Shown: positions 6,960 through 7,393 of the stretch, in pieces
Position numbering within the stretch: position 1 is the stretch's first letter
Layout: every line of letters starts with the position of its first letter
Assembly (NCBI GenBank): GCA_007117945.1
Contig: SKTN01000118.1
Span: 1-7,393, forward strand
Reading direction: 5' to 3'
DNA length: 7,393 nt
Origin: Nitriliruptoraceae bacterium
GTDB lineage: Bacteria; Actinomycetota; Nitriliruptoria; Nitriliruptorales; Nitriliruptoraceae
Notes under the pieces: model-generated
Databases searched by the model: none
What the model was told of the DNA's origin: nothing
Seen by the model: the letters and a program-made list of their open reading frames with translations, nothing else
Translations under genes and position numbers: made by a program

Positions 6960-6985
6960 TGCAGGGGGGCATCGCCACGCCTGCA
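6960..6985 (+). terminator. Weak candidate stem-loop downstream of the TM2 gene
   Basis: TGCAGG (6960-6965) and CCTGCA (6980-6985) form a perfect six-base-pair stem. A small inner pairing of GGC (6968-6970) with GCC (6974-6976) is also possible. It begins 61 bases after the TM2 stop codon. There is no T-tract, so it is not a classical intrinsic terminator, although high-GC actinobacteria often have stems without T-runs. The call rests on position and pairing only. Confidence 0.25.
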
Positions 6986-7183
6986 GGCTCACCACGGGTC
7001 GGGCGGTGGTTCCGATCCGTGCTCGCAGGGCGAACGGTCCGGCAACAACGGCCCTTCGGCGGGTGCCGGCGCTGCGACACTGCCGGTCACGGGGGATGGC
7101 GTGCGTGTGGTGCCGCCCTGACGGTGCCCTGCCGGTGGACAGCATGTCGCACCTGTGGTGCAGGGTGGACGGCCCACGACCGC

Positions 7184-7188
7184 AGGAG
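7184..7188 (+). promoter_or_regulatory. Ribosome binding site for the right-edge membrane protein gene
   Basis: AGGAG lies seven bases before the ATG at 7196 but only one base before an in-frame ATG at 7190. The spacing therefore selects 7196 as the start. Confidence 0.7.
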
Positions 7189-7195
7189 CATGCCG

Positions 7196-7393
7196 ATGTC
7201 CGAGACTGCTGCCACGCCACCACCTCCGCCACCACCATCCGGTGTCGAACCCCCGCCGGCTGAGGCCCCTGCCAAGCCGTGGTTCAAGCGCTGGTGGGGC
7301 ATCGTCCTGCTCGTGTTCGCCGCGTTCATGCTGATCGGGGTGCTCACCGGAGGTTCGGACGAGGCCGGCGATGACCTCGCAGCTGATGGCACG
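7196..7393 (+). CDS. Proline-rich single-pass membrane protein, N-terminal fragment
   Basis: The first 66 codons of a gene that continues past the right edge. Residues 1-7 (MSETAAT) lead into seven consecutive prolines (8-14) and a Pro/Ala/Glu segment to residue 28. Basic and aromatic residues follow (KPWFKRWW, 27-34), then a hydrophobic helix at about 35-50 (GIVLLVFAAFMLIGVL), and then an acidic Gly/Asp-rich stretch (GGSDEAGDDLAADG). Lys/Arg before the helix and Asp/Glu after it predict N-terminus in, C-terminus out by the positive-inside rule. This layout is common in small actinobacterial membrane-anchored proteins, some with a C-terminal DUF4352-like domain, but the C-terminal part is missing, so no family or function is assigned. 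The coding signal is good: a strong ribosome binding site, GC-rich third positions and a clear transmembrane segment. Confidence 0.78.
   Translation, partial: MSETAATPPPPPPPSGVEPPPAEAPAKPWFKRWWGIVLLVFAAFMLIGVLTGGSDEAGDDLAADGT

Larger units (their letters stand above)
6899..7195. other. Intergenic spacer between the two plus-strand membrane genes
   Basis: This 297-base stretch has no reading frame with recognisable protein features. Frames that cross it on either strand run into the flanking genes and are rich in Arg, Pro and Cys, as expected of shadows. Apart from the weak stem-loop near its left end, no promoter motif or repeat stood out. The length suggests the downstream gene has its own promoter and is not tightly co-transcribed with the TM2 gene. 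Confidence 0.5.

Noticed and set aside
7147..7176. Short imperfect stem (CCTG/CAGG) as an operator or terminator
   Set aside because: The arms are only four bases with no flanking symmetry or T-run, which is expected by chance in this composition.
6834..7238. Minus-strand frame across the spacer between the two small genes
   Set aside because: It overlaps the ends of two better supported plus-strand genes, and its Arg/Ser/Cys-rich product has no recognisable motif.

Overview
The window is very GC-rich and codon third positions are almost all G or C. Together with a DUF2510-TM2 protein, this points to a high-GC Gram-positive bacterium (Actinomycetota). The genus cannot be told from the sequence.

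Positions 1-6089 on the minus strand are one uninterrupted reading frame of at least 2029 codons. It starts at 6089 and runs off the left edge with no stop. It encodes a giant exported mosaic protein. In order it has a Sec signal peptide, a von Willebrand factor A (VWA) domain with a calcium-loop insertion, and two PKD/Ig-like domains. These are followed by a glycine-rich beta-repeat module resembling pilus-associated PilX/TadG-type proteins, a run of CARDB/DUF11-like adhesin domains, an Ig-like spacer, an RHS entry domain and the first YD (RHS) repeats. The rest of the RHS shell and any C-terminal tip lie outside the window. The long plus-strand frames across this interval are antisense shadows of this gene.

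Positions 6090-6460 form a divergent intergenic region. Next to the giant gene it holds three consecutive GC-rich hairpins, a candidate structured 5' leader. No convincing promoter was found.

On the plus strand a small gene (6461-6898) encodes a DUF2510 + TM2 membrane protein. A 297-base spacer with one weak stem-loop follows. Then comes the 5' end of a second small gene (7196 to the right edge), encoding a proline-rich, single-pass membrane protein of unknown function.

Nothing shows that the three genes act together, beyond the fact that all encode exported or membrane proteins. The main interest is the unusual VWA-PKD-pilin-like-DUF11-RHS architecture, which suggests a cell-surface adhesin or a contact-dependent toxin carrier whose effector tip is not visible. 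No tRNA, rRNA, CRISPR array, insertion sequence or attachment site was seen.
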